The notes beneath the pieces are model-generated. The model did no database searches and was not told the origin of the DNA. It saw only the letters and a program-made list of their open reading frames with translations. Of a stretch of DNA of 64,000 nt, positions 24,752-32,539 are shown one piece after another (within the stretch, counting starts at the first letter, position 1; each line of letters opens with the position of its first letter). The position numbers and the translations under genes were made by a program. The stretch spans positions 1,178,001-1,242,000 of the forward strand of contig OY970234.1 of the NCBI GenBank assembly GCA_963714125.1, read 5' to 3'. This stretch comes from CAWCAW01 sp963714125. GTDB lineage: Bacteria; Actinomycetota; Acidimicrobiia; Acidimicrobiales; UBA8190.

Positions 24752-25549
24752 TTACGGGCGATAGTCGACGAAAAGGCTTTGTAGCGATCGTCCCACGGGC
24801 CCTGACTGGTCCCACAGACGAGATTCCGCGGTGGCCGTACCGGGCGGGCCCAGTGTGGTGATGGCCTGCACGCACACCCACTCACCGACGACAGGACGCG
24901 TGACGTACACGGTGAGGTCGGGGTTGATGAAGATGAAGCGCCGGAAGTCGAGCACGGAACTGATCCCGTTGCCGAAATCGGCGGCGGCCGCCGCTCGTTG
25001 CAACGGCGACGGTTCTTCGCCCGCCACCACCGGCACGGCCAGACGAACCCACACCGCGGCGGGACCATTGGAACCGACGCTGCCCTCCACCACGCGCAGA
25101 TCGGTGCCGCCGTTGGCGAAACCCGGCCCGCCTTCTTTGAAGGCGCTCACCAAGGTGCCGGACTCGGGACCCCGGGGTGGTGTGTCCAAGGACGCCGATG
25201 CGCCCAGAGGACTGTCACTCGGCTCGTCGGGCAGGGTGCGGATGCGCACGGCGCGTGCCGTGGCCACCGCCGTCCCGGAGGCGGTGACGGTGACGTCGAC
25301 GGCCTGCACTTTGCGACCGGGGCGCGCCATGGTGGCGACGATCTCGAGTGGCGCCAGGGGGACGGGACGCAACAGCTCCACGGTGAGCCGGGCCACGTGC
25401 ATGGCCGCATCGGGTTCGTGGTGTTCCACGGCGCGCGCCACCAGGGCCGCCACCGGCCCGCCGTGCAGCGCATCGGGTGACCACGGTCCGCGGCCCAGCT
25501 CGGTGGGTTCCACGGCGTCGCCATCGAGGACGAACAGGGCCTCGGTCAC
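24752..25549 (-). CDS. TesB-like double hot-dog acyl-CoA thioesterase
   Basis: This 265-residue protein probably hydrolyses acyl-CoA esters. The first hot-dog half shows ALHGGPVAALVARAVEHH and a strand LTVELLRPVPLAPLEI, typical of TesB-type proteins in actinobacterial lipid clusters. The second half includes DFRRFIFINPDLTVYVTRPV and ends LWDQSGPVGRSLQSLFVDYRP. The GTG start at 25549 overlaps the SDR stop by four bases (GTGA). It is the last gene of the minus-strand acyl-CoA operon that begins at 29114. Confidence 0.82.
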   Translation of the reverse strand: MTEALFVLDGDAVEPTELGRGPWSPDALHGGPVAALVARAVEHHEPDAAMHVARLTVELLRPVPLAPLEIVATMARPGRKVQAVDVTVTASGTAVATARAVRIRTLPDEPSDSPLGASASLDTPPRGPESGTLVSAFKEGGPGFANGGTDLRVVEGSVGSNGPAAVWVRLAVPVVAGEEPSPLQRAAAAADFGNGISSVLDFRRFIFINPDLTVYVTRPVVGEWVCVQAITTLGPPGTATAESRLWDQSGPVGRSLQSLFVDYRP

Positions 25550-26442
25550 GGCTGAGCGCCCGGCTCGAGCCGGTCCAGCACCCACGCCGGGGGCCGGGCT
25601 GTGAACCCGTCGTCGGGCCACAACATCCACCCCGAGCCGGCCAAAGAGCCGCCGTCGGGATGCAACGTCGTGCCGGTGATGTAGGACGACAGCTCCGAGG
25701 CCAAGAACAGCACTGAGCCGCCGATGTCCTGGGCGGTGCCCTTACGTCCTAGAGGAATGGTGAGGAAGTCGCCCGGGTCAGAGCCGTCGCCCGCCTCGGC
25801 GGCGCGCTGGCCCGCCGATCCGGCTCGACCAGCGATGCCGGCCAAGCCGACGGTGGGGATGAAGTCGGGGGCGATGCAGTTGATCCGGATGCCCGCCGGT
25901 CCGAGCTCGACGGCCAGAGTGCGCGTCAGGTGGGTGACGGCCGCCTTGGCGGCGGCGTAGACGGCGTACCCGGGGGCGGCCCGATGTCCCTCGATCGATG
26001 TGATGGTGATGATGCTGCCGCCGCGTCCGAGCGCGGTCATGCGGGTGGCGGCCAGGCTGATGGCGTCGGCGACCCACGTGAAGTTGGCCCGCATCAGCGC
26101 GTCACGCCCTTTGGCGCTGACGTCGGTGAACGCCGCTCGGAAGGTGCCGCCCACCACGTTGACGAGGACGTCGAGGCGGTCGAAGTGCTCCTCCACGCGC
26201 CCGAAGAATTCGGATAGGGCGTCGGGTTGGCGCACATCGAGCACGTCGTCGAGGACCTCGACGCCGAGGTGCCGAGCTCGGGCCACGGTGTCGGCCAGCG
26301 CTACGGGATCGATGTCACACAGCGCCAACGCGCAACCCGCCGCGGCCAGGTCCAAGGCGGATGCCGCCCCGAGACCACCGCCACCGCCGGCTATCAAGGC
26401 GACCTTGCCGGTCAGGCCGGCTCGCTCGTCGAGGAACGACAC
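25546..26442 (-). CDS. Short-chain dehydrogenase/reductase
   Basis: This NAD(P)-dependent oxidoreductase probably handles the 3-hydroxyacyl-CoA step of the cluster. It has 298 residues from the GTG at 26442; the frame extends further upstream but would overlap the thiolase gene. The cofactor loop reads AGGGGGLG instead of TGxxxGxG, the NNAG strand reads NVVGG, and the catalytic residues are Ser in ITSIEGH and YAVYAAAK (Tyr, Lys). The PDFIPT segment after the last Rossmann strand is family-like. It lies 13 bases after the thiolase stop. Confidence 0.85.
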   Translation of the reverse strand: MSFLDERAGLTGKVALIAGGGGGLGAASALDLAAAGCALALCDIDPVALADTVARARHLGVEVLDDVLDVRQPDALSEFFGRVEEHFDRLDVLVNVVGGTFRAAFTDVSAKGRDALMRANFTWVADAISLAATRMTALGRGGSIITITSIEGHRAAPGYAVYAAAKAAVTHLTRTLAVELGPAGIRINCIAPDFIPTVGLAGIAGRAGSAGQRAAEAGDGSDPGDFLTIPLGRKGTAQDIGGSVLFLASELSSYITGTTLHPDGGSLAGSGWMLWPDDGFTARPPAWVLDRLEPGAQP

Positions 26443-26455
26443 CGGCGAGAGAAAC

Positions 26456-27646
26456 TCAGCCGAGCTGGCTGCCCACGATGGACACGAGCGACACCATTTC
26501 GCCGGGGTAGCCCCCCAGGTTGTGGATGAGGCCCAGGGTGCGGTCGTTGGTGATCTGGCGCTCGGGTGGTGCTTCCTTGCGCAGCTGAAGCCAGCACTCG
26601 AAGAACATGCGCAGGCCCGACGCACCGATGGGGTGTCCGAAGCTCTTGAGCCCGCCGTCGGGGTTCACGGGAAGCTCGCCGTGGAGGTCGTACGTGCCGT
26701 TCAGCACCTCTTTCCACGCTGTGCCTCGCGCTGCGAAGCCAAGGTCCTCCATGAGGACGAGCTCGGTGGGGGTGAAGCAGTCGTGCACCTCGGCCATGGC
26801 CAGCTGGTGGCGGGGGTCGGTGATGCCGGCCTGCTGGTAGGCGTCGGCGCCGGCCAGCTCGCACTCGGGAAAGTGCGTGTAGTCGTAGTCGGGGTCGATC
26901 AGACCCGAACCGCTGCCGGTGGCCACCGCGAATGCCTTGATGTACAGCGGCTTGTCCGTGTACTTATGGGCGTCCTCGGTGCGCACCACGATGGCGGCGG
27001 CACCGCCGTCGGCGACGCCGGCGCAGTCGAAGACGCCGAGGCGCCCGGCCATGCGGGGCGCGGCGGCGATGGTCTCCTTGGATACTTCCTTGCGGAACTG
27101 GGCCCGGGGGTTCTTGGCCCCGTTGGCGTGGTTCTTGGACGAGATGGTGGCCAGCACGTCCATGAGTTGGTCCTCGTCCAGCCCGTACTTCTTGGCGTAA
27201 GCGGGGACGACCATGGAGTACATGGCGGCCGCCGTCAGGGTGCGCCCGGTGCCGTCACCGGCGGGCTTGGCCGAGGCCAGGCCTTGGTAGCCGGAGTCCT
27301 TCACCTTTTCGGCGCCCACGGCCATGGCCATGTCATAGGCGCCCGATGCCACCGCGTAGGAAGCGGCCCGCAGCGCTTCGGAACCGGTGGCACAGAAGTT
27401 CTCCACCCGGCTGACGGGCTTGCCCGAGATCTGCAGGGGCCGGGCCAGGGCCATGCCGCTCGATCCTGAGGTGGCCGTGCCCAGCCAGTAGGCGTCGACG
27501 TCGTCCTTGGTCACACCGGCGGAGGTAAAGGCGTCCATTGACGCGTCAACGATGAGGTCGTCGACGTCCTTGTCCCACTGCTCGCCGAAGGGGGTACACC
27601 CCATGCCGACGATCGCCACCCGGTCCTTGATCCCGTGGGACGACAT
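26456..27646 (-). CDS. Thiolase family protein (acetyl-CoA acetyltransferase / lipid-transfer type)
   Basis: This enzyme cleaves 3-ketoacyl-CoA, or runs a retro-aldol step as in Ltp-type homologues. It has 396 residues. The nucleophile is Cys85 in ENFCATGSEALR. The substrate-site VHDCFTPTE and the C-terminal SFGHPIGASG with its catalytic His are intact; the usual second Cys near the C-terminus is absent, as in SCP2-type thiolases. The ATG at 27646 is preceded by AGGAGG. It follows the KAS-like/OB-fold fusion gene by 61 bases. In actinobacteria such pairs of thiolase and DUF35 OB-fold protein act together. Confidence 0.88.
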   Translation of the reverse strand: MSSHGIKDRVAIVGMGCTPFGEQWDKDVDDLIVDASMDAFTSAGVTKDDVDAYWLGTATSGSSGMALARPLQISGKPVSRVENFCATGSEALRAASYAVASGAYDMAMAVGAEKVKDSGYQGLASAKPAGDGTGRTLTAAAMYSMVVPAYAKKYGLDEDQLMDVLATISSKNHANGAKNPRAQFRKEVSKETIAAAPRMAGRLGVFDCAGVADGGAAAIVVRTEDAHKYTDKPLYIKAFAVATGSGSGLIDPDYDYTHFPECELAGADAYQQAGITDPRHQLAMAEVHDCFTPTELVLMEDLGFAARGTAWKEVLNGTYDLHGELPVNPDGGLKSFGHPIGASGLRMFFECWLQLRKEAPPERQITNDRTLGLIHNLGGYPGEMVSLVSIVGSQLG

Positions 27647-27707
27647 CTCCTACCTCCTGTGTTGGGTGTGCAAAAAGAAGAGACTGCTTTACCTCAGCGT
27701 ATGGATC

Positions 27708-29114
27708 TCAGCGTACGGGACGGGCCTTCCAGAAGTAGTCGTGGATGCCGTCGGCGCTGTAGAGCCGCCGGAACGTCATCTCGACACGGTCGCCAATGGC
27801 CAAAGCGTCGGCGTCCACGTCGGTCAGCTCCACCGGGAAGCGTCCGCCATCGTCGAAGTCCACCACGGCAAAGACGATGGGAGGGCTCGGCGAGTAGGCG
27901 ATGCGGTCGACGGTGAAGGTCACGATGGTGCCTTGGGTGGCCGCCAGGGCCAGCGGCTCCATGTCGTCCACCGCACCACCGGTCATGGAGATACGAGCGG
28001 GGGGGAGGTGCACCGCCCCGCTGGTGCGGTCGCGCGACCCCACAAAGGCGAACTTCCAATCCTCGACCCGCCAGGCCGCCGGTGAGGACACCCGCAGGGG
28101 TTCGGGACGACGGGGAGGCTCGGGTGTGAGCATGTTGCGCCACGACAGGTACTTCCCGTAGGGGATCTCGGCGCCGGCGCCGACCTGGTGGGCCACCGTT
28201 TTCCCCGGTGCCCACGGCGTAATGGCGTCGGTGGTGCGCAGCACGATCACATCGGCCCCGTCGGCCAGGTGAATCATGGCGATCACTTCGCCCGGGTTGG
28301 CCTTCTCCAGCACCGAGGCCAGTAGCAATCCGGGATGAGCTGAGCCGCTTTGGCCCACCGAGGAGGACAGGTCGTCGGCCAGCGCTTCGCGCGCCGTGCC
28401 CAATTTGGTGGCCAGCGCCTTGGCGGCGCGACCGTGCATCGAGGTGACGATCAGGTGGTTGACCTGGGATGCCTCCACCCCGGCCGCCTTCAGGGCGCGG
28501 CCCCAGGCGTCTTGGCCGAGGGGCAGGTAACGGGTTTCGCCGAAGCGCTCCTCCCACATCTTCGAGCGCGTCTCGCCCGGTGTGCGCCACCGGTCCACGA
28601 ACTCGTCGGTGGCCGATGCCGTGCCGAGAACCTCGGCGATCACCGGTGCCCCGGGGCCGTCATCGCCGATCAGCACCGCGGCCGAACTGTCGCCGCCGAA
28701 GGATTCGTCGGCTCCGCCCGGCATGCCGTCACGCTGGTCAGCGAGGACAACCAGGGTGGTCCCGCCCCCTCGCAACGCCGCGGTCAGGGCGCCGATCCCC
28801 GAGCGCAGGGCGCCGCCGAAGTCCACGGTCGGAATGTCGCCGGGAAGCTGAAGGGCGGCGTGAATGGCATTGGCGTTGGTCTTGTCGAGATACGCAGGAG
28901 TAGCAGTGGCGAACCACAGTGCTTCGGGGGCCGCCGCCGGGGCGGCCGCCAAGGCCAGGCGGGCCGCTTCCAAGCCCATGGTGGTGGTGTCCTCGTCGTG
29001 CGAGGCCACCGACCGAGTGCCTTTGCCGCCACCGGTGCCGAGCAGCTCGGGCACAGCCGAGCGGCGCAGGCGCCGAAAGGGGACATAACCGGCTGCGCTT
29101 ATCACACCTCTCAT
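27708..29114 (-). CDS. KAS III/HMG-CoA synthase-like protein fused to a C-terminal OB-fold (DUF35-like) domain
   Basis: This 468-residue fusion has a thiolase-superfamily N-terminal part (about 1-310) and an OB-fold part (about 325-465). The ketosynthase-like half shows ISAAGYVPFRRL, ATATPAYLDKTNANAIHAAL and FGGDSSAAVLIGDD. The nucleophilic Cys position reads DFGGALRSG (Leu103). The DUF35 half keeps VVDFDDGGRFPVELTDVD and VEMTFRRLYS but lacks the CxxC zinc-ribbon pairs. It probably does not catalyse condensation and may present acyl-CoA to the thiolase encoded next; that role is inferred. It is the first gene of the minus operon and starts 66 bases from the divergent acyl-CoA dehydrogenase. 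Confidence 0.75.
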   Translation of the reverse strand: MRGVISAAGYVPFRRLRRSAVPELLGTGGGKGTRSVASHDEDTTTMGLEAARLALAAAPAAAPEALWFATATPAYLDKTNANAIHAALQLPGDIPTVDFGGALRSGIGALTAALRGGGTTLVVLADQRDGMPGGADESFGGDSSAAVLIGDDGPGAPVIAEVLGTASATDEFVDRWRTPGETRSKMWEERFGETRYLPLGQDAWGRALKAAGVEASQVNHLIVTSMHGRAAKALATKLGTAREALADDLSSSVGQSGSAHPGLLLASVLEKANPGEVIAMIHLADGADVIVLRTTDAITPWAPGKTVAHQVGAGAEIPYGKYLSWRNMLTPEPPRRPEPLRVSSPAAWRVEDWKFAFVGSRDRTSGAVHLPPARISMTGGAVDDMEPLALAATQGTIVTFTVDRIAYSPSPPIVFAVVDFDDGGRFPVELTDVDADALAIGDRVEMTFRRLYSADGIHDYFWKARPVR

Positions 29115-29134
29115 GGCTCGCCATGGTAGCTAAT

Positions 29135-29153
29135 ATCTGACGGACAGTCAGAT
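29135..29153. promoter_or_regulatory. 19-bp inverted repeat operator shared by two divergent acyl-CoA operons
   Basis: ATCTGACGGACAGTCAGAT has perfect 7-bp arms around a 5-bp centre. It sits in the 65-base gap between the start codons at 29114 (minus) and 29180 (plus), so one regulator could control both. The size and form suit TetR-family repressors, which often respond to acyl-CoA in actinobacteria. No tetR-like gene is present in the window. Confidence 0.6.
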
Positions 29154-29179
29154 GTGACCCAGCCGGGAGGACGTACGCC

Positions 29180-30358
29180 ATGGACTTCGAGTTCTCGCCG
29201 GAACAGCTGTCCTTCGTCGAGGAGGTCGAGCGGTTCCTCGACGACCACGACGACCCCGAGGTCTTCGACCTCACCCGGGAAAACATGGCCCAAATCGTCG
29301 ACACACCGCCCCGGCGAGCCTTCATGGCTGAGCTCGGGAGCCGAGGCTGGCTGGGTATCACGTGGCCCAAGGCCTATGGCGGCCAGGACGGTGAGGGCAC
29401 CTACGAGTACCTCCTCAATGAGGCCCTGGCCCGCCGGGGCGGACCCCAGATCGGCAAGGGCGTCGGCATCATCGGCAAGACGGTGATCAGTCACGGCTCG
29501 GACAAACTCAAGGCCGAGTTCCTCCCCAAGATCTTGCGCAACGAAGTCGAGTTCGCGGTGGGCTACTCCGAGCCCAACGCCGGCTCGGATGCCGCGTCGA
29601 TGCAACTCAAGGCCACGCGCGACGGCGACGGGTGGCGGCTCAATGGGCAAAAGACGTGGACAACCTCGGCGCACTTCGCCGAGTGGTACTGGGTGGGGGC
29701 GCGCACCGATCAATCGTCAAAGCACCAGGGCATCACGTTGTTCTTGGTGCCGCTGGACCAACCCGGCATCACCATCAAGGCCATCTGGACGATGGGCGAC
29801 GAGCGCACCAACGAGGTGTACTTCGACGACGTCTTCGTGTCCGACGACTACGTGGTGGGCGAACTCAATCACGGGTTCCAGTACATCTCCGAAGCACTCG
29901 ACCTCGAACGCTTCACCTTGTTCACCTTTTCGCCCATCGCCCAACGCCTGGAGTTGCTGTGTCAGTACGTGGCCGAGGCGCAGCGCGACGGCGAAGCCCT
30001 AAAAGACGACCCCGTGGTGCGCCAACGCATTGCCCAGTTGGCCACCCAAGCCGAGGTGGCGCGCGTGCTGGGGCTGAACTTCGTGCACAAAGCGTCGTTG
30101 GGCGGGGCCCCTCCGACGTGCGAAGCGTCCGAATACAAGCTGTATGCCACCGAGCTTTCCAAGCGGCTCGCCGACGCCGCCATGGACATTGCCGGGGCCG
30201 GTGGGCAACTGCGGGTCAAGACCGAAGACGCCCCCATGGCAGGACGCTCTGAGTCGACCTACCGCTACACCGTCATCGACACCATCGGCGGGGGTGCGTC
30301 AGAGATCCAGAAGAACATCATCGCCAGGCGCAAGCTCGGGTTGCCGAAGAACTTCTGA
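29180..30358 (+). CDS. Acyl-CoA dehydrogenase, subunit-like (alpha type)
   Basis: This is a 392-residue FAD acyl-CoA dehydrogenase. The ATG follows GGGAGG. Markers are GWLGITWPKAYGGQDGEG, VGYSEPNAGSDAASM, LNGQKTWTTSAHFAEW and TNEVYFDDVFV. The C-terminal motif reads IGGGASEIQKNIIARRKLGL; the position that is Glu in the two other enzymes here (IEGGTSE) is Gly. A second dehydrogenase of a different subtype ends this operon, and such pairs form mixed tetramers in actinobacterial steroid catabolism, so a heteromeric enzyme is likely. The stop is fused to the next start (TGATG). Confidence 0.9.
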   Translation: MDFEFSPEQLSFVEEVERFLDDHDDPEVFDLTRENMAQIVDTPPRRAFMAELGSRGWLGITWPKAYGGQDGEGTYEYLLNEALARRGGPQIGKGVGIIGKTVISHGSDKLKAEFLPKILRNEVEFAVGYSEPNAGSDAASMQLKATRDGDGWRLNGQKTWTTSAHFAEWYWVGARTDQSSKHQGITLFLVPLDQPGITIKAIWTMGDERTNEVYFDDVFVSDDYVVGELNHGFQYISEALDLERFTLFTFSPIAQRLELLCQYVAEAQRDGEALKDDPVVRQRIAQLATQAEVARVLGLNFVHKASLGGAPPTCEASEYKLYATELSKRLADAAMDIAGAGGQLRVKTEDAPMAGRSESTYRYTVIDTIGGGASEIQKNIIARRKLGLPKNF

Positions 30359-31512
30359 TGCTTTCCGGTGTAACGGTCCTCGACCTTTCGAGTGTGGGTC
30401 CCGCGGCGCGTGCCACGCGCCTGTTGGCCGACTATGGCGCCACCGTGGTGAAGGTGGTCCCCGTGCCCGGGGGCGCTACTGCGGGTACGACCCCACCGTG
30501 GTTTTCCTATGGCGCCGGACGCGCCTACAAACGCGTGGCCCTGGACGTGCGCGATGCCGACGGGCGTGACGCCTTGTTGGCCTTGGCCAAGCGCGCCGAC
30601 GTGATGGTGGAGAGCTTTCGCCCCGGTGTGGTCGATCGTCTCGGCATCGGATACGAGGCGGTACGGGCCGTCAACCCCGGCGTCGTGTACTGCTCCACGT
30701 CGGGCTACGGCCAAGAGGGCCCGCGTGTGGGGTGGGCCGGACACGATCTCAACTACCTGGCTGTGGGGGGATATCTGGCCTCCAGTCAGCGGCGTGCTGA
30801 TGGGGGCCCGCCCATTCCCGGTGCCACCATCGCCGACGCGGCGGCCGGTGGGATGCAGGCGGCGCTGGCCATCTGTGCAGCGTTGTTCGCCCGCAGCACC
30901 ACCGGTGAGGGCACCTTCCTCGACGTGTCGGTGGCCGACGGGGTCTTGTGGCTCATGTCTCTCAGCGTCGACGAACACTTGGCCACCGGCGCACTGCCGG
31001 GACCGGGGCACGACGTGTTGAGCGGTCGCTACGCCTGCTACGACACCTACGCCACTTCGGATGGCAAGTGGTTGGCCGTGGCCGCCATCGAGCCCAAGTT
31101 CTTCGCCAACCTGTGCCGGTTGCTCGAGCTCGAGCAGTGGGCCGACAAGCAGTATGACGACGACGCCCAAGACGACCTGCGGGCCGCCTTGTCGAAGGCG
31201 TTGGCCACCCGCCGCCGCGACGAGTGGGCGGCGTTGCTCGGCGGTGCCGACACGTGCGTGGCCCCGGTGAGCGAGGTGGCCGAGTTGTCCGAGGATCATC
31301 AGTTCGCGGCCCGCCACGCCATGGTCGAAGCCCGCGGCCCCGACGGCGCCTCCTTCGCGCAAGTGGGTGCGGTCATGGCCGGCATGCCCAAGCTGAACGA
31401 ACCGGTGACGGTGCGCGCCGCCGATGTCACCGACACCGACGCCCTTCTCGCCGCCGCGGGCATCGACGCCGCCGCGGTGGCCGAGTTGCGCCGCAAGGGG
31501 GTGGCGGCATGA
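30358..31512 (+). CDS. CoA-transferase family III (CaiB/BaiF) protein
   Basis: This is a probable CoA-transferase or racemase-like protein that activates or isomerises an acyl substrate, 384 residues. Family signs are VLDLSSVGPAARATRLLADYGATVVKV, ESFRPGVVDRLGIGYEAV, CSTSGYGQEGP and GEGTFLDVSVADG. It could be a true transferase or, like alpha-methylacyl-CoA racemase, invert a branched chain; both belong to this family. The ATG uses the A of the preceding stop, and its own stop overlaps the next gene by four bases, so all genes here are coupled. Confidence 0.88.
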   Translation: MLSGVTVLDLSSVGPAARATRLLADYGATVVKVVPVPGGATAGTTPPWFSYGAGRAYKRVALDVRDADGRDALLALAKRADVMVESFRPGVVDRLGIGYEAVRAVNPGVVYCSTSGYGQEGPRVGWAGHDLNYLAVGGYLASSQRRADGGPPIPGATIADAAAGGMQAALAICAALFARSTTGEGTFLDVSVADGVLWLMSLSVDEHLATGALPGPGHDVLSGRYACYDTYATSDGKWLAVAAIEPKFFANLCRLLELEQWADKQYDDDAQDDLRAALSKALATRRRDEWAALLGGADTCVAPVSEVAELSEDHQFAARHAMVEARGPDGASFAQVGAVMAGMPKLNEPVTVRAADVTDTDALLAAAGIDAAAVAELRRKGVAA

Positions 31513-32024
31513 CGGTCGTCGACGATGTCCGTGAGTTGATCGGCGTCCCTCAGTATGAGGAGACGGGCGACTTCCCCGTTGAGCGGGGCTACATCTGGAC
31601 CACGTGCGCATCGGTGGAGAACGGCAACCCGTTGTTCTGGGACCACCACGCCGCCAAGGAGATCACCGACGGGCCCATCGCCCCGCCCACAATGCTGTCG
31701 GTATGGTTCCGGCCCCATCACTGGGCCCCGGGGCCACGCGGGGCGAAGCTGCCACTGCAGGTGCACTTCGATCTCAAGGAGCGCCTCGGGCTTCCCGAGG
31801 CCGTCATGACCGACAACACCATGACCTTCTACGAGCCGGTGCGCCCCGGCGATCTGCTCTCCACGCGCCAGTACCTGCGCTCGGTGTCGGATGAGAAGAC
31901 CACCAAGTTGGGCACGGGCCGCTTCTGGGTCATCGATGTGGAGTACGCCAACCAGCGCGGCGAGGTGGTGGGCGTGGAGACCTATACCGGCTTCGGCTAC
32001 CGCCGCCGTCAGGACGACGCATGA
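31509..32024 (+). CDS. MaoC-like hot-dog protein with a degenerate hydratase motif
   Basis: This single hot-dog protein (171 residues) resembles the N-terminal half of MaoC-type hydratases, also called FAS1-like dehydratase. The hydratase-2 motif GDxNPLH reads ENGNPLF (residues 37-43), so the catalytic Asp is Asn38 and the His is Phe43. It should be inactive alone. The gene is coupled by four-base overlaps to the CoA-transferase upstream and a second MaoC-like gene downstream, which keeps the catalytic residues. The two probably form a heteromeric enoyl-CoA hydratase. Confidence 0.82.
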   Translation: MTVVDDVRELIGVPQYEETGDFPVERGYIWTTCASVENGNPLFWDHHAAKEITDGPIAPPTMLSVWFRPHHWAPGPRGAKLPLQVHFDLKERLGLPEAVMTDNTMTFYEPVRPGDLLSTRQYLRSVSDEKTTKLGTGRFWVIDVEYANQRGEVVGVETYTGFGYRRRQDDA

Positions 32025-32536
32025 GCACCATCGCTCCCACCTTGCTGCTCGGCGAAGTGGCCGAGGGTGATCGCCTTCCTGATCTGATCGTGGAGGTGAG
32101 CGCCACCACTGTCGTGCTCGGCGCGCTGGCCAGTCGCGACTGGCGCCCCATGCACCACGACAAGGACTTTGCGCTGCACCGCAACGGGACGCGCGACATC
32201 TTCTTGAACACGCCCAACATCGCCGCGTGGTTCGAGCGTTATCTCACCGACTGGACCGGTCCGCACGGCCGTATGGGCCAAGTGCTCTTCCGCATGCGCG
32301 ACTCGGTGTTCCCCGGCGACACCATGGTGTTGTCCGGCGTCGTTGATTTTGTCGGCACCGACGACGTGGGATGCGGTTGGGTCGGTGTGGACATCACACT
32401 GGCGGTGGACGGCGACGTCAAGAGCTCGTGCGATGCCCGCGTGGCCGTCCCTGTGAATGGCAACGACAACCCGTGGCACCGGCACGGGGACCAATGGAAG
32501 CCGCAGCCCGCGCCTGCGCCCGATATCAGGAGCTGA
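32021..32536 (+). CDS. MaoC-like enoyl-CoA hydratase subunit with intact catalytic residues
   Basis: This single hot-dog protein has 171 residues. The motif SRDWRPMHHD contains Asp40 and His45, the expected catalytic pair of the hydratase-2 site. The hot-dog strands follow with YLTDWTGPHGRMGQVLFRM and GDTMVLSGVVDFVG. Together with the preceding gene (ATGA overlap) it likely makes a two-chain hydratase that acts after the acyl-CoA dehydrogenases. The closest known parallel is ChsH1/ChsH2 of mycobacterial cholesterol side-chain degradation; that comparison is an inference from architecture. Confidence 0.82.
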   Translation: MSTIAPTLLLGEVAEGDRLPDLIVEVSATTVVLGALASRDWRPMHHDKDFALHRNGTRDIFLNTPNIAAWFERYLTDWTGPHGRMGQVLFRMRDSVFPGDTMVLSGVVDFVGTDDVGCGWVGVDITLAVDGDVKSSCDARVAVPVNGNDNPWHRHGDQWKPQPAPAPDIRS

Positions 32537-32539
32537 TCC

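Noticed and set aside
26000..27469. 489-codon open frame antisense to the SDR and thiolase genes
   Set aside because: It spans two convincing genes on the other strand, is Arg/His/Gly-biased and has no motif; it is a high-GC shadow.
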